Source: Rhizobium indicum (lineage in GTDB: Bacteria; Pseudomonadota; Alphaproteobacteria; Rhizobiales; Rhizobiaceae). From it: a stretch of DNA of 64,000 nucleotides. Positions 56,451-64,000 of the stretch are shown here, piece by piece (within the stretch, counting starts at the first letter, position 1; each line of letters begins with the position of its first letter). Location of the stretch: NCBI RefSeq assembly GCF_005862305.2, contig NZ_CP054021.1:1674001-1738000 (forward strand), in the 5' to 3' direction. The translations under genes and the position numbers were made by a program. The notes beneath the pieces are model-generated. The model was not told the DNA's origin, did not search any database, and worked only from the letters and a program-made list of their open reading frames with translations.

Positions 56451-56696
56451 TCAGCCCTTGGGCTTTTCCTGCGGATCGAGCAAACGATGCATGTGGACGA
56501 TGAAGTAGCGCATATGCGCATTGTCGACCGTCTGCTGCGCCTTCGCCTTCCAGGCCGTCAGCGCCGCGGCATAATCCGGGAAAATGCCGACGATATCGAG
56601 ACCCTGCAGGTCACGGAACTGGACGTCATCGAGGCTTTCCAGTTCGCCGCCAAAAACGAGATGCAGAAGCTGCTTCTTGTCACCGGAGTCAGTCAT
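56451..56696 (-). CDS. DUF4170 domain protein
   Basis: An 81-residue protein (LLHLVFGGELESLDDVQFRD, LDIVGIFPDYAAALTAWKAK, NAHMRYFIVHMHRLLDP). This is the DUF4170 family, found mainly in alphaproteobacteria between cysQ-like and waaA genes. The conserved tail MRYFIVHMHRLL suggests a small folded protein, but no function is known. Confidence 0.9.
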   Translation of the reverse strand: MTDSGDKKQLLHLVFGGELESLDDVQFRDLQGLDIVGIFPDYAAALTAWKAKAQQTVDNAHMRYFIVHMHRLLDPQEKPKG

Positions 56697-56757
56697 TTTT
56701 TCTTCTCTTTCTGCCTATTCTCCTCCGCCACCCATCTGCGGGATTTTGACGGAAACG

Positions 56758-57567
56758 TCAACTGTCTCGTCGCCCCGCAAAGGCCGCGAGGAATTCGCCA
56801 AGGCGGGGCGTTGGCGCTGCGCAAAGGACCTTGTGGGTGACCTCAGCGCGATTGTAGACGATCGGCCGGCCTTCGATGTCGACGAGGCCGCCGCCGGCAC
56901 AGACGAGGATCAGATCGGCAGCCGCAAGATCCCAATCATGTGAATTGCCTTTGACGAAGGTGCCTTCGAGACGACCGTCCGCCACCATGGCGATGCGATA
57001 GGCCAGCGAGGGAATGTATTTCTCGCGCGTCACCCGATCGCGGAATTCCGTCGGAAAGGTCTTCAGCAGGTCTTCGCCGATCGCAAGGCGGCTCATCTCT
57101 TCCGGTCCGGCGGCCGAAACGGTGAAGGGGACGCCGTTCTTCAGCGCCACGCCGCCCTCGACAGCCTCATAGAGCTCCTCGAGCGCCGGGGCATAGAGCA
57201 CGCCGGCGACCGGCCGGCCGCGATGAACCACCGCGACGCTCACGCACCAGACCTTCTGCCCGCCGAGGAAGGCGCGCGTGCCGTCGATCGGATCGATGAT
57301 GAACAGCGTCTCGCGTGAAAGGCGGTCGGCATCGTCGTCGGTTTCTTCCGACAGCCAGCCATAATCCGGCCGGGCCTTGCGCAGGATGGTCTCGAGCGTC
57401 TTGTTGGCGGCGAAATCGGCGGCGCTGACGGGCGAACGGTCCTCGTTCTTCCACCAGACCTCAGGCGACTGGTTGAAGAAGCCGAAAGCGACGGCGCCCG
57501 CCTCTTTCGCAGCATCGACGATCAGCGTGAGATCGCTCTGCCACCGGGCTTTCTCCATGTCGCTCAT
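56758..57567 (-). CDS. CysQ-like 3'(2'),5'-bisphosphate nucleotidase / inositol monophosphatase family
   Basis: A 269-residue Li+-sensitive phosphatase fold protein. Metal-site motifs are WLSEETDDDADRL (about residue 74-86), FIIDPIDGTRAFLGG (about residue 91-105) and SHDWDLAAADLILVCAGG (about residue 209-226). It probably hydrolyses PAP/PAPS or an inositol phosphate. The ORF is open upstream to 57744 through a repeat, but similarity begins at ATG 57567. It is in the conserved group before DUF4170-waaA. Confidence 0.9.
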   Translation of the reverse strand: MSDMEKARWQSDLTLIVDAAKEAGAVAFGFFNQSPEVWWKNEDRSPVSAADFAANKTLETILRKARPDYGWLSEETDDDADRLSRETLFIIDPIDGTRAFLGGQKVWCVSVAVVHRGRPVAGVLYAPALEELYEAVEGGVALKNGVPFTVSAAGPEEMSRLAIGEDLLKTFPTEFRDRVTREKYIPSLAYRIAMVADGRLEGTFVKGNSHDWDLAAADLILVCAGGGLVDIEGRPIVYNRAEVTHKVLCAAPTPRLGEFLAAFAGRRDS

Positions 57568-57599
57568 CAGATCAATCCATCTCTCAATTGAATAGTCAG

Positions 57600-57750
57600 A
57601 GCATGATGTCGCCCGAAAACCGCTCACACTTTTCGGCATCATGCTCTCAAGCGCGTCGCGATCTTTCAGATTCGCGACGCGCTTTAGGTCTTTGATTTTC
57701 CGCATGTCGTTATCGCAAAACCGCTGCACACTTTTGCGCGACATGCTTTA
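57600..57750. repeat. Cluster of three repeat hairpins of two classes between tldE and the cysQ-like gene
   Basis: 57600-57645: AGCATGAT / ATCATGCT, inner CGAAAA / TTTTCG, loop CCGCTCACAC. 57649-57684: AAGCGCGTCGCG / CGCGACGCGCTT perfect 12-bp stem. 57702-57746: GCATGTCG / CGACATGC, bulge TTATC against G, GCAAAA / TTTTGC, loop CCGCTGCACAC. The TTTA edge supplies the stop codon of tldE (57748-57750). Confidence 0.92.
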
Positions 57751-59094
57751 GCGCCCGGCAAGCGTCATGCCCTCGATGGCAAACGTGGGGGCCGCAACGC
57801 CGAATTTGCGGTCGATGTCGTTTGCCAGCGTCAGGCGCATGAACATCTCCTTGAGGTTCGAGGCGATCGTCACCTCGGAGACCGGGAAGGTGAGCTCCCC
57901 GTTCTCGATCCAGAAGCCGGTGGCGCCGCGGCTGTATTCGCCGGTGATCATGTTGACGCCGTGGCCGATCAATTCGGTCACATAAAAACCGTTGCCGACG
58001 CTGCGGATCAGATCCTCCGGCGAGATGTCGCCGGGTTCCAGCGCAAGGTTGGTGGAAGAAGGCGAAACGGCGGTGCCGCCACGCACGCCGCGGCCGTTGG
58101 TCTCCAGACCCAACTCGCGCGCGGTCGAAGTCGAGAGGAACCAGTGCTTCAAGATACCATCCTCGATCATCACCAGGCGCTCGCCGGACACGCCCTCGCC
58201 GTCGAAGGGCCGCGAGGAAGGGCCACGCACGATCAGCGGATCGTCGGTGATCGACAGGCCCGACTTCAATACCTGCTGACCCATCTTGTCGCGCAGGAAG
58301 CTGGACTTGCGGGCGACGGAAGCACCATTGATCGCACCGGCGATATGGCCGACAAAGCCGCGGGCGACACGCGGGTCGAAGATGACAGTGATGTCCTTGC
58401 CGGTCGGCACCTGGCGCGGATTGACGCGCTTGATTACCCGTTCGCCGGCGCGACGGCCGATTTCAGCGGGATCGTCGAGCTCGGCGTAATAGAGACGGCT
58501 GTCATAATCATAATCGCGCTCCATGCCGGTGCCTTCGCCCGCGATGACGCTGACGGAATGACCGAAACGCGACGCCATGTAACTGCCTTCGAACCCGTGC
58601 GAGGTGGCAAGAACGAGGCCGCCCATGCCTGCGGAAGCGCCGGCGCCGGAGGAATTGGTGACACCCTTGACCGCAAGCGCGGCTGCTTCAGCAGCAAGAC
58701 CCGCCTCGCGCAGCATCTCGGAGGAGACCTCGGTGGTATCGAGCAATTGCAGGTCGGGATAGGATCTCGAAAGGCTCGCCTCATCCGCCAGGCAGGCGAA
58801 GGGGTCTTCCGGGGAAACCTTGGCCATGGCGACGGCGCGTTCGGCCAGCGCCTGAAGATCGAAGCCCGGATTGGCCGAAACGCTGGCGACACGCTTGCCG
58901 ATGAAGACACGCAGGGAAAAATCGTCGCTTTCGGAGGATTCCGTGCCCTCGACCTTGCCGAGGCGGACGCTCACCGATTGCGAGCGCGACCGGACGACGA
59001 CGGCGTCGGCGGCATCGGCCCCTGCCTTCCTTGCCAGATCGATCAATTGACTTGCGCGGGAAAGAAGTGTCGAGGAATCAATTTCAGAGGACAT
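57748..59094 (-). CDS. tldE: TldE/PmbA family metallopeptidase subunit
   Basis: A 448-residue protein of the TldD/PmbA family. Typical segments are RSQSVSVRLGKVEGTESSES, LRVFIGKRVASVSAN, VIFDPRVARGFVGHIAGAIN near residue 230 and ELIGHGVNMITGEYSRGATG near 390. It lacks the TldD HExxxH zinc motif, as expected for the TldE/PmbA partner. With TldD it processes peptides. ATG 59094 follows AGGAAAGG; the frame to 59139 has no support. Confidence 0.92.
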   Translation of the reverse strand: MSSEIDSSTLLSRASQLIDLARKAGADAADAVVVRSRSQSVSVRLGKVEGTESSESDDFSLRVFIGKRVASVSANPGFDLQALAERAVAMAKVSPEDPFACLADEASLSRSYPDLQLLDTTEVSSEMLREAGLAAEAAALAVKGVTNSSGAGASAGMGGLVLATSHGFEGSYMASRFGHSVSVIAGEGTGMERDYDYDSRLYYAELDDPAEIGRRAGERVIKRVNPRQVPTGKDITVIFDPRVARGFVGHIAGAINGASVARKSSFLRDKMGQQVLKSGLSITDDPLIVRGPSSRPFDGEGVSGERLVMIEDGILKHWFLSTSTARELGLETNGRGVRGGTAVSPSSTNLALEPGDISPEDLIRSVGNGFYVTELIGHGVNMITGEYSRGATGFWIENGELTFPVSEVTIASNLKEMFMRLTLANDIDRKFGVAAPTFAIEGMTLAGR

Positions 59095-59213
59095 GATTTG
59101 GCCTTTCCTTCGGCTTCCATTTATTGTGCACTCTCCCAAGCATCAAGGCCGCCGTCACCGATTCTTTGTCGGGGTTGCCTGCTTGCTCCCCGCCGTCGAA
59201 AGAAATTGTCAGC

Positions 59214-61028
59214 ATGTCAGCGCCCAATGCCTTTTTTTCCGAAACGATCCTGCTGCTTGGCGGGGCGGTGGTCGCCGCTCCGATCTTCAAGAAACTCGGG
59301 CTCGGCACGGTACTCGGCTATCTCGCCGCCGGCATCGTCATCGGCCCGGTCTTCCACGGCATCACCGACGGCGAACAGATCCTCGCCGTCGCCGAACTTG
59401 GCGTCGTCTTCCTGCTGTTCATCATCGGACTGGAGCTGAAACCCACCCGCCTCTGGCAGATGCGGCGCGACATCTTCGGCCTCGGCTCGGCGCAGGTGGT
59501 GCTGACAGGCCTGGCGCTGACCGCGCTTGCCTGGTTTTCCCAGGTTCTCGACTGGCGCGGCAGCATCGTTGCCGGATTTGGCCTGGCGCTGTCGTCGACC
59601 GCCTTCGCCATGCAGATCCTCGAGGGCGACGGCGACGTCAATACGCGATACGGGCAGCGCTCCTTTTCGATGCTGCTGTTCCAGGACCTGGCGATCGTGC
59701 CGCTGCTGGCGCTGATCACCATCCTCGACGGCGGCGACAAGGGCAGCAACGCGCCGCTGTTGGATTTCGCCATCGCCGTCGGCGCGGTTGCGGCGATGAT
59801 CGTCATGGGACGTTACCTGCTGACGCCGCTCTTCCAGATCATCGCCCGGACCGGCGCGCGCGAGGCAATGATCGCGGCTGCCCTCTTCGTCGTCATGGGA
59901 TCGGCGAGCCTGATGCAGCTGGCCGGGCTTTCGATGGCGATGGGCGCCTTCCTGTCCGGCGTGATGCTTGCCGAATCCTCCTACCGGCACGAGCTGGAGG
60001 CGGATATCGAGCCGTTCCGCGGCGTGCTGCTCGCTATCTTCTTCATCGCCGTCGGCCTGTCGCTGGAGCTGGACGTTCTCGCCGACAACGCGCTCTTCGT
60101 CATCGTCGCCGTGCCGATCGTCATGGCCGTCAAGGCGATCGTCATCTATGGGATCTGCCGGATCTCCGGCTCCCCGCACGACGATGCGATCCGCATCGCC
60201 TTCCTACTGCCGCAGGGCGGCGAATTCGGCTTCGTGCTGTTCACCACGGCGGCTGCGGCCGGGCTGATGTCGACGAGCACCGCCTCGCTGCTGGTCGCGA
60301 TCGTCACGCTGTCCATGGCGCTGACGCCGATCGGGTCGGCTCTTTCGAAGCGGCTGCTCAACGGCGACGAACAGGAGGAACTGGACGAGGATTTCGAGGG
60401 CGCAGGCGCCGACGTGCTGATGGTCGGCTTCTCGCGTTTCGGCCAGATCGCCGCCCAGATCCTGCTTGCCGGCGGGCGCAGCGTCACCGTCATCGATTTT
60501 TCGGCCGACCGCATCCGCCAGGCCTCCTCCTTCGGCTTCCGCATCTATTTCGGCGACGGCGCCCGCAAGGACGTGCTGCGCTCGGCCGGCATCGACCGGG
60601 CGAAGATCGTGCTCGTCTGCACGCAGAAGAAGGAGATCACCGACAAGGTGGTGGAGCTGGTGCAGGCCGACTATCCGCAGACGCGGCTCTACGTGCGTTC
60701 CTACGACCGCATCCATTCAATCGAACTGCGCAACAAGGGCGTCGACTACGAGCTGCGTGAAACGCTGGAATCGGGCCTACTCTTCGGACGGCGAACACTG
60801 GAGGCGCTTGGCGTTTCCGAGGTCGACGCCTATGAAATCGGCGAGGATATCCGCAAGCGCGACGAGGCGCGTCTGGTGCTGCAGGTGTCCGAAGGACTGC
60901 AGGCCGGGCGCGACATGCTGTTTTCCCATCCCGTCCGCCCCGAACCGCTGGTCAAACCGAAACGCGCCGCCGATCCTTTCGGGGGCGATCCGCTGGCCGG
61001 GACCGCGGATGCGACGGCGGATGCCTGA
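59214..61028 (+). CDS. Kef/CPA2-type monovalent cation:proton antiporter
   Basis: A 604-residue inner-membrane protein. Twelve or more helices (about residues 8-385) carry the CPA2 segments GYLAAGIVIGPVFHGITDGE, ELGVVFLLFIIGLELKP and SGVMLAESSYRHELEADIEP. A TrkA-N/RCK domain follows (about 400-520; VLMVGFSRFGQIAAQILLAG, VTVIDFSADRIRQA). It resembles KefB/KefC/YbaL proteins that export K+ for H+. Start at ATG 59214; the reading frame to 59124 runs across the divergent promoter. Confidence 0.93.
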   Translation: MSAPNAFFSETILLLGGAVVAAPIFKKLGLGTVLGYLAAGIVIGPVFHGITDGEQILAVAELGVVFLLFIIGLELKPTRLWQMRRDIFGLGSAQVVLTGLALTALAWFSQVLDWRGSIVAGFGLALSSTAFAMQILEGDGDVNTRYGQRSFSMLLFQDLAIVPLLALITILDGGDKGSNAPLLDFAIAVGAVAAMIVMGRYLLTPLFQIIARTGAREAMIAAALFVVMGSASLMQLAGLSMAMGAFLSGVMLAESSYRHELEADIEPFRGVLLAIFFIAVGLSLELDVLADNALFVIVAVPIVMAVKAIVIYGICRISGSPHDDAIRIAFLLPQGGEFGFVLFTTAAAAGLMSTSTASLLVAIVTLSMALTPIGSALSKRLLNGDEQEELDEDFEGAGADVLMVGFSRFGQIAAQILLAGGRSVTVIDFSADRIRQASSFGFRIYFGDGARKDVLRSAGIDRAKIVLVCTQKKEITDKVVELVQADYPQTRLYVRSYDRIHSIELRNKGVDYELRETLESGLLFGRRTLEALGVSEVDAYEIGEDIRKRDEARLVLQVSEGLQAGRDMLFSHPVRPEPLVKPKRAADPFGGDPLAGTADATADA

Positions 61029-61065
61029 TCACCCCTGAGCGGCTTGCGAAATTGACGCATTGAAT

Positions 61066-61527
61066 ATGAGGGGAGCGGCGTTTATCAAACGTCCGATCGG
61101 AGCGATCCAAGAGGGAATCTTGATCAGACGGACGACACAGATCGAACAATGGGCGCTGCGCATCCTATGCGCGGTCGCACTGGTGTTTGTCGGCTTCGCC
61201 CATCAGGTCCCCGCCGCGGCGGCTGGCGAATTTGATCCGGCTGAGCTGGCCCAATATGTGCTTCCGGACGGGACGCTGCCGACGCTTTGCGTCACCACGA
61301 CGGACACATCCGGTCAGAGCCAGCACGACAAGGCGCATTCGCACGGTTGCGAAGCCTGCCGGATCAACGTCTCCATCCTCCTGCCGACGCCGACGGACAT
61401 CGCCGGTGCTGCCATACCCTTTGCGGCCGAGGTTGAACTGCCAATCCGGACCGAGGCCTTCCATCGCCAACTTTTCCCGCCCAATACCGGTCCTCGGGCT
61501 CCACCTTCCGATCCGATCCCTGCCTGA
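61066..61527 (+). CDS. DUF2946-like exported protein with Cys/His motif
   Basis: About 153 residues from the first ATG. A signal peptide (QWALRILCAVALVFVGFAHQ) is followed by a mature part with HSHGCEACRINVSI (His/Cys pattern near residue 90-100) and a Pro-rich end GPRAPPSDP, as in DUF2946 proteins, which are often found near copper- or TonB-linked genes. Start is uncertain: the TTG at 61120, after GAGGG, would give a more compact signal peptide. It heads an operon with a PepSY protein and a copper-linked small protein. Confidence 0.75.
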   Translation: MRGAAFIKRPIGAIQEGILIRRTTQIEQWALRILCAVALVFVGFAHQVPAAAAGEFDPAELAQYVLPDGTLPTLCVTTTDTSGQSQHDKAHSHGCEACRINVSILLPTPTDIAGAAIPFAAEVELPIRTEAFHRQLFPPNTGPRAPPSDPIPA

Positions 61528-61616
61528 ACTTCGCGTTGCGGCAGGCGCCGTGATGCGCCTTTCAACGCCGGCCGACCTGCATGCGTGCCGTCGGTCGTGG
61601 ATACGGATCCATTCTC

Positions 61617-62990
61617 ATGTCGACCATTACTGCTGCCGAACCGGCGGCGAATGCCGCAAACGGCGTTTCGCTCTACCGTGCCATCTGGCGCTGGCATTTC
61701 TTTGCAGGGCTTCTCGTCATACCCTTCCTGCTCAATCTGGCTGTTACCGGATCGCTCTATCTCTTCAAGGACGAGATCAACAGCACCTTCTTCGGCTACC
61801 GCTACAATGTCCAGCCGGCTGGCGAAGCGCTGTCGGCGGAGCGGAGCGCAGAGATCGCCGCCTCCGCCGTGCCCGGCTCAATCGCGACATCCTACAAAGA
61901 CCCGGTCCTACCCGAGCGATCAGCCATCGTCACCCTCGCCAGCGATGCCGGCTCGATGCTGGTCTTCGTCAACCCCTATGACGGCAAGGTGCTCGATGTG
62001 GTCGGATCGAACGACGAGTTCAATTATGTCGTCAAGCGCATCCACAGCCTCGCCTATTTCGGCACCATAACGAACCGGCTGATCGAAATTGCCGGCGGCT
62101 TTGCCATGGTGCTCGTCGTTACCGGCATCTATCTCTGGTGGCCGCGACGTCAGACGGGCGGCGTTCTCAGCGTGCGGGGAACGCCCGGCCGCCGCGTTTT
62201 CTGGCGCGACCTGCATGCCGTGACCGGTGCCTTCGCCGGTGTCCTGATCTTCTTCCTCGCGATGTCAGGCATGCCCTGGTCGGGCTATTGGGGGGCGAAC
62301 GCCAATGCCTGGCTGACCGAACATGGCCTCGGCTATCCGGTCCAGCTCTGGGACGATGTGCCGAAGTCGCGAAAGGTCACCGAGGATATCCTTCCGAACA
62401 GCGGCTGGATCGTCGAGAAGGCGCCCGTTCCGCTTTCCGATATCGCCGCGGCGCAATCAGCCAAGCCAATCGGCCTCGACAAAGCCGTGGAGATCGCCAA
62501 ACGGCTGGGCATGGCGCCGGGCTTCGACGTGGCTATTCCCTCCGACGAGACGGGCGTCTATACCGCCTCGCTCTTTCCCGACGATCTTGCCGACGAACGC
62601 ACGCTCCATATCGACCAGTATTCCGGCAAACCATTGGTCGATATCGGCTTCGATCAATATCCGTTCCTCGGCAAAGCGATCGAGTGGGGCATCAATGTCC
62701 ACCAGGGACAGGAATGGGGGTGTTTCAACCAGCTGCTGATGCTCGCAACATGCCTTGCAATTGTGCTGAGCTGCGTGACCGCCGTCGTCATGTGGTGGAA
62801 ACGTCGCCCGATCGGCCGCCTCGGCGTGCCACCCATGCCGCCGAAGCCTTCGATCTATTACGGCCTGTGGGTGATCGTCGGGATCTTCGCCGTCACCTTC
62901 CCGATGAGCGGGCTCGCGATTGTCGCCATGATCGCCTTCGACCAGATCGTCGTGCGGTTCGTACCGTTGCTGAAACGTGTTCTCGCTTGA
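61617..62990 (+). CDS. PepSY-associated transmembrane protein
   Basis: A 457-residue membrane protein. Four helices are clear: IWRWHFFAGLLVIPFLLNLA near residue 22, LIEIAGGFAMVLVVTGIYLWW near 158, LHAVTGAFAGVLIFFLAMSG near 202 and LLMLATCLAIVLSCVTAVVM near 370. PepSY-like repeats lie in the extracytoplasmic loops. Members of this family often reduce or handle metals (iron, copper) next to TonB receptors. The context here, DUF2946 and a copper-uptake-linked protein, suggests copper. The start is ATG 61617. Confidence 0.88.
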   Translation: MSTITAAEPAANAANGVSLYRAIWRWHFFAGLLVIPFLLNLAVTGSLYLFKDEINSTFFGYRYNVQPAGEALSAERSAEIAASAVPGSIATSYKDPVLPERSAIVTLASDAGSMLVFVNPYDGKVLDVVGSNDEFNYVVKRIHSLAYFGTITNRLIEIAGGFAMVLVVTGIYLWWPRRQTGGVLSVRGTPGRRVFWRDLHAVTGAFAGVLIFFLAMSGMPWSGYWGANANAWLTEHGLGYPVQLWDDVPKSRKVTEDILPNSGWIVEKAPVPLSDIAAAQSAKPIGLDKAVEIAKRLGMAPGFDVAIPSDETGVYTASLFPDDLADERTLHIDQYSGKPLVDIGFDQYPFLGKAIEWGINVHQGQEWGCFNQLLMLATCLAIVLSCVTAVVMWWKRRPIGRLGVPPMPPKPSIYYGLWVIVGIFAVTFPMSGLAIVAMIAFDQIVVRFVPLLKRVLA

Positions 62991-63003
62991 GGAAGGCCAT
63001 CAG

Positions 63004-63456
63004 ATGAAGAAGATCATCGCTATTGTTGGCGGCGTGCTGCTTGCATCCATGGCATCTGCGGACGACGATCCGCAACAGGCGATCCCGGCAAGGCTAAAGG
63101 TGATGTTCGAAAGGCCAGACAAGCCGCTCGATATCGCCCCGGTCGTCGTTCAGGCCGATTGGGCGATCGTCGGCTGGCGGCAGGATGGACGCGGCGGACG
63201 AGCCCTGATGAAGAAGTCGCATCACGGCTGGAGCATCTATCTCTGCAGCGGCGACAGCCTCAAGGATACCGCAATGCTGGAGACGATCGGGCTTTCCGCA
63301 CATGAGGCCGCCGGGCTGGCTGCGAAACTGGAAGATGCCGAGGCCGGCCTCGATTCTTCGGCGCTTGCGCTGTTCTCAAGCTTCGAGGGCACGGTGATGA
63401 TGAACGAGGCTGCAAACGGTGCGGGTCACGCCGGCCATGAGGGCCATGCCCAATGA
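63004..63456 (+). CDS. Copper-uptake-associated exported protein
   Basis: A 150-residue protein with a signal peptide (MKKIIAIVGGVLLASMASA). The body has VVQADWAIVGWRQDGRGGRA and KSHHGWSIYLCSGDSLKD, and the tail is His-rich (GHAGHEGHAQ), fitting metal binding. I recall similar proteins being labelled copper uptake system-associated; this is a family-level similarity only. It starts 13 bp after the PepSY gene, after AGGAAGG. Third gene of the operon. Confidence 0.78.
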   Translation: MKKIIAIVGGVLLASMASADDDPQQAIPARLKVMFERPDKPLDIAPVVVQADWAIVGWRQDGRGGRALMKKSHHGWSIYLCSGDSLKDTAMLETIGLSAHEAAGLAAKLEDAEAGLDSSALALFSSFEGTVMMNEAANGAGHAGHEGHAQ

Positions 63457-63474
63457 AGCAAAGAAACAGCTAGA

Positions 63475-63610
63475 GCATGTCGCGCAAAAGTGTGCGGCGG
63501 TTTTGCGATAACGACATGCGCAAAAACAAAGCCTAAAGCGCGAAGAGCGAAGAGCGAAGAGCGAAGAGCGAAGAGCGAAGAGCGAATCTGAAAGATCGCG
63601 ACGCGATTTA
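63475..63610. repeat. Composite two-hairpin repeat with inserted heptamer array
   Basis: 63475-63519: GCATGTCG / CGACATGC, bulge C against GATAA, GCAAAA / TTTTGC, loop complement GTGTGCGGCGG. The second hairpin region (TAAAGCG ... ATCGCGACGCGATTTA) is interrupted by six and two-thirds copies of GCGAAGA (63540-63586). The TTTA edge at 63607-63610 supplies the stop of the patatin-like gene. Confidence 0.88.
63540..63586. repeat. Heptanucleotide tandem repeat (GCGAAGA)x6.7
   Basis: Six perfect GCGAAGA units and a partial GCGAA. It lies between the convergent genes ending at 63456 and 63608, in non-coding DNA. Copy number could vary between strains. Confidence 0.95.
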
Positions 63611-64000
63611 GCGCTTCAGCCGAGCCTCGATTTCCCGGTCAAGGGCGAATTTCAGGTCGTCCTTGACGCCGACGGACATGGCGAGGACTTCGCGAGCCTT
63701 GAGGAAATCCATGACGCCGGTGCGCCCGACCGTCGGGCGCAGGAAGATGTGCGGCGGGCGAAGCCTCAGCTTCAGCGAGATCGCCGTCTGCATCATCAGC
63801 TGGCCGGAACCGAAGATGCTCTCCATACGGTTCGGAATATGGGTGCCGTCGCCTTCCGGCGCACCGACGACATCGATGCCGACAACGATGTCGGCAAGAT
63901 CCATCAGGCATTCATAGGGCACCGGATTGCTGATGCCGCCGTCGATCATCACGCGGTCGCGCAGGCGCACCGGCATGAAGACGGCGGGGATGGCGGAAGA
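63608..64000 (-). CDS. Patatin-like phospholipase family protein (C-terminal part, 5' end outside window)
   Basis: About 130 residues open to the right window edge. SSAIPAVFMPVRLRDRVMID then GGISNPVPYECLMDLADIVV is the patatin segment that holds the catalytic Asp in DGG. A nucleophile-containing GxSxG part would be upstream, outside the window. Bacterial members are lipases/esterases, often in the envelope. The stop codon TAA lies in the edge of a repeat element. Confidence 0.88.
   Translation of the reverse strand, partial: SSAIPAVFMPVRLRDRVMIDGGISNPVPYECLMDLADIVVGIDVVGAPEGDGTHIPNRMESIFGSGQLMMQTAISLKLRLRPPHIFLRPTVGRTGVMDFLKAREVLAMSVGVKDDLKFALDREIEARLKR

Noticed and set aside
57961..59439. 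Plus-strand open frame spanning tldE and the antiporter start
   Set aside because: Crosses two genes in a shadow frame; no recognisable domain.
63540..63586. Phase-variable coding repeat
   Set aside because: The heptamer lies between two stop codons in non-coding DNA, so it cannot shift a reading frame.

Overview
The window is a GC-rich alphaproteobacterial chromosome segment, almost certainly from Rhizobium (R. leguminosarum/R. etli group). The evidence is the rhizobial gene content and order (split F0 operon with b and b' subunits, lpxK-HAD-waaA-DUF4170-cysQ-like-tldE cluster, De Ley-Doudoroff galactose genes with an IclR regulator) and many short palindromic intergenic repeats typical of that group. 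I see no rRNA, tRNA, IS element, prophage or CRISPR array.

Layout. 0-16.6 kb: end of glyS; DUF523 protein; two chemoreceptors whose signalling halves are nearly identical; purD; a DUF2207/aroA/LemA block with a second, broken DUF2207 gene; glyQ; an S49 peptidase. 16.7-27.2 kb: mntH with a Mur/Fur-like operator; a TrmN6-type methylase; polyprenyl synthase; TPR protein; ispE-moaB; a radical SAM protein; rnhB. 27.7-31.9 kb: the ATP synthase F0 operon (I, a, c, b', b) and a SleB-type hydrolase. 32.1-38 kb: corA-kup, the Mrp Fe-S carrier and a LuxR solo. 38.2-42.4 kb: IclR regulator divergent from a galactose-catabolic operon (SDR dehydrogenase, dgoK, dgoA, SMP-30 lactonase). 42.6-48.9 kb: PRC-barrel protein, a GGDEF-EAL protein, a PAS-receiver protein with no kinase domain, mutL, DUF2093. 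49.1-52.9 kb: a CUT2-type sugar ABC importer divergent from a GntR regulator with two winged helices. 53-59.1 kb: the Kdo/lipid A cluster. 59.2-64 kb: a Kef-type antiporter, a probable copper-linked operon and the end of a patatin-like gene.

The most interesting signal is non-coding. At least 13 hairpins across the window share one architecture: an outer stem of 8-10 bp, a one-sided bulge, an inner stem of 6-7 bp, and an almost constant 10-12 nt loop (CCGCTGCACAC type). Their stem sequences differ but stay complementary, giving four sequence classes with compensatory changes. Several sit directly on gene ends: the conserved TTTA/TTCA edge supplies the stop codons of lpxK, tldE, the PAS-receiver gene and the patatin gene, and one copy supplies the start codon of ispE. 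One class is a 57-bp-period tandem trimer and another carries a heptanucleotide microsatellite. This looks like an RNA- or DNA-hairpin family under structural selection.
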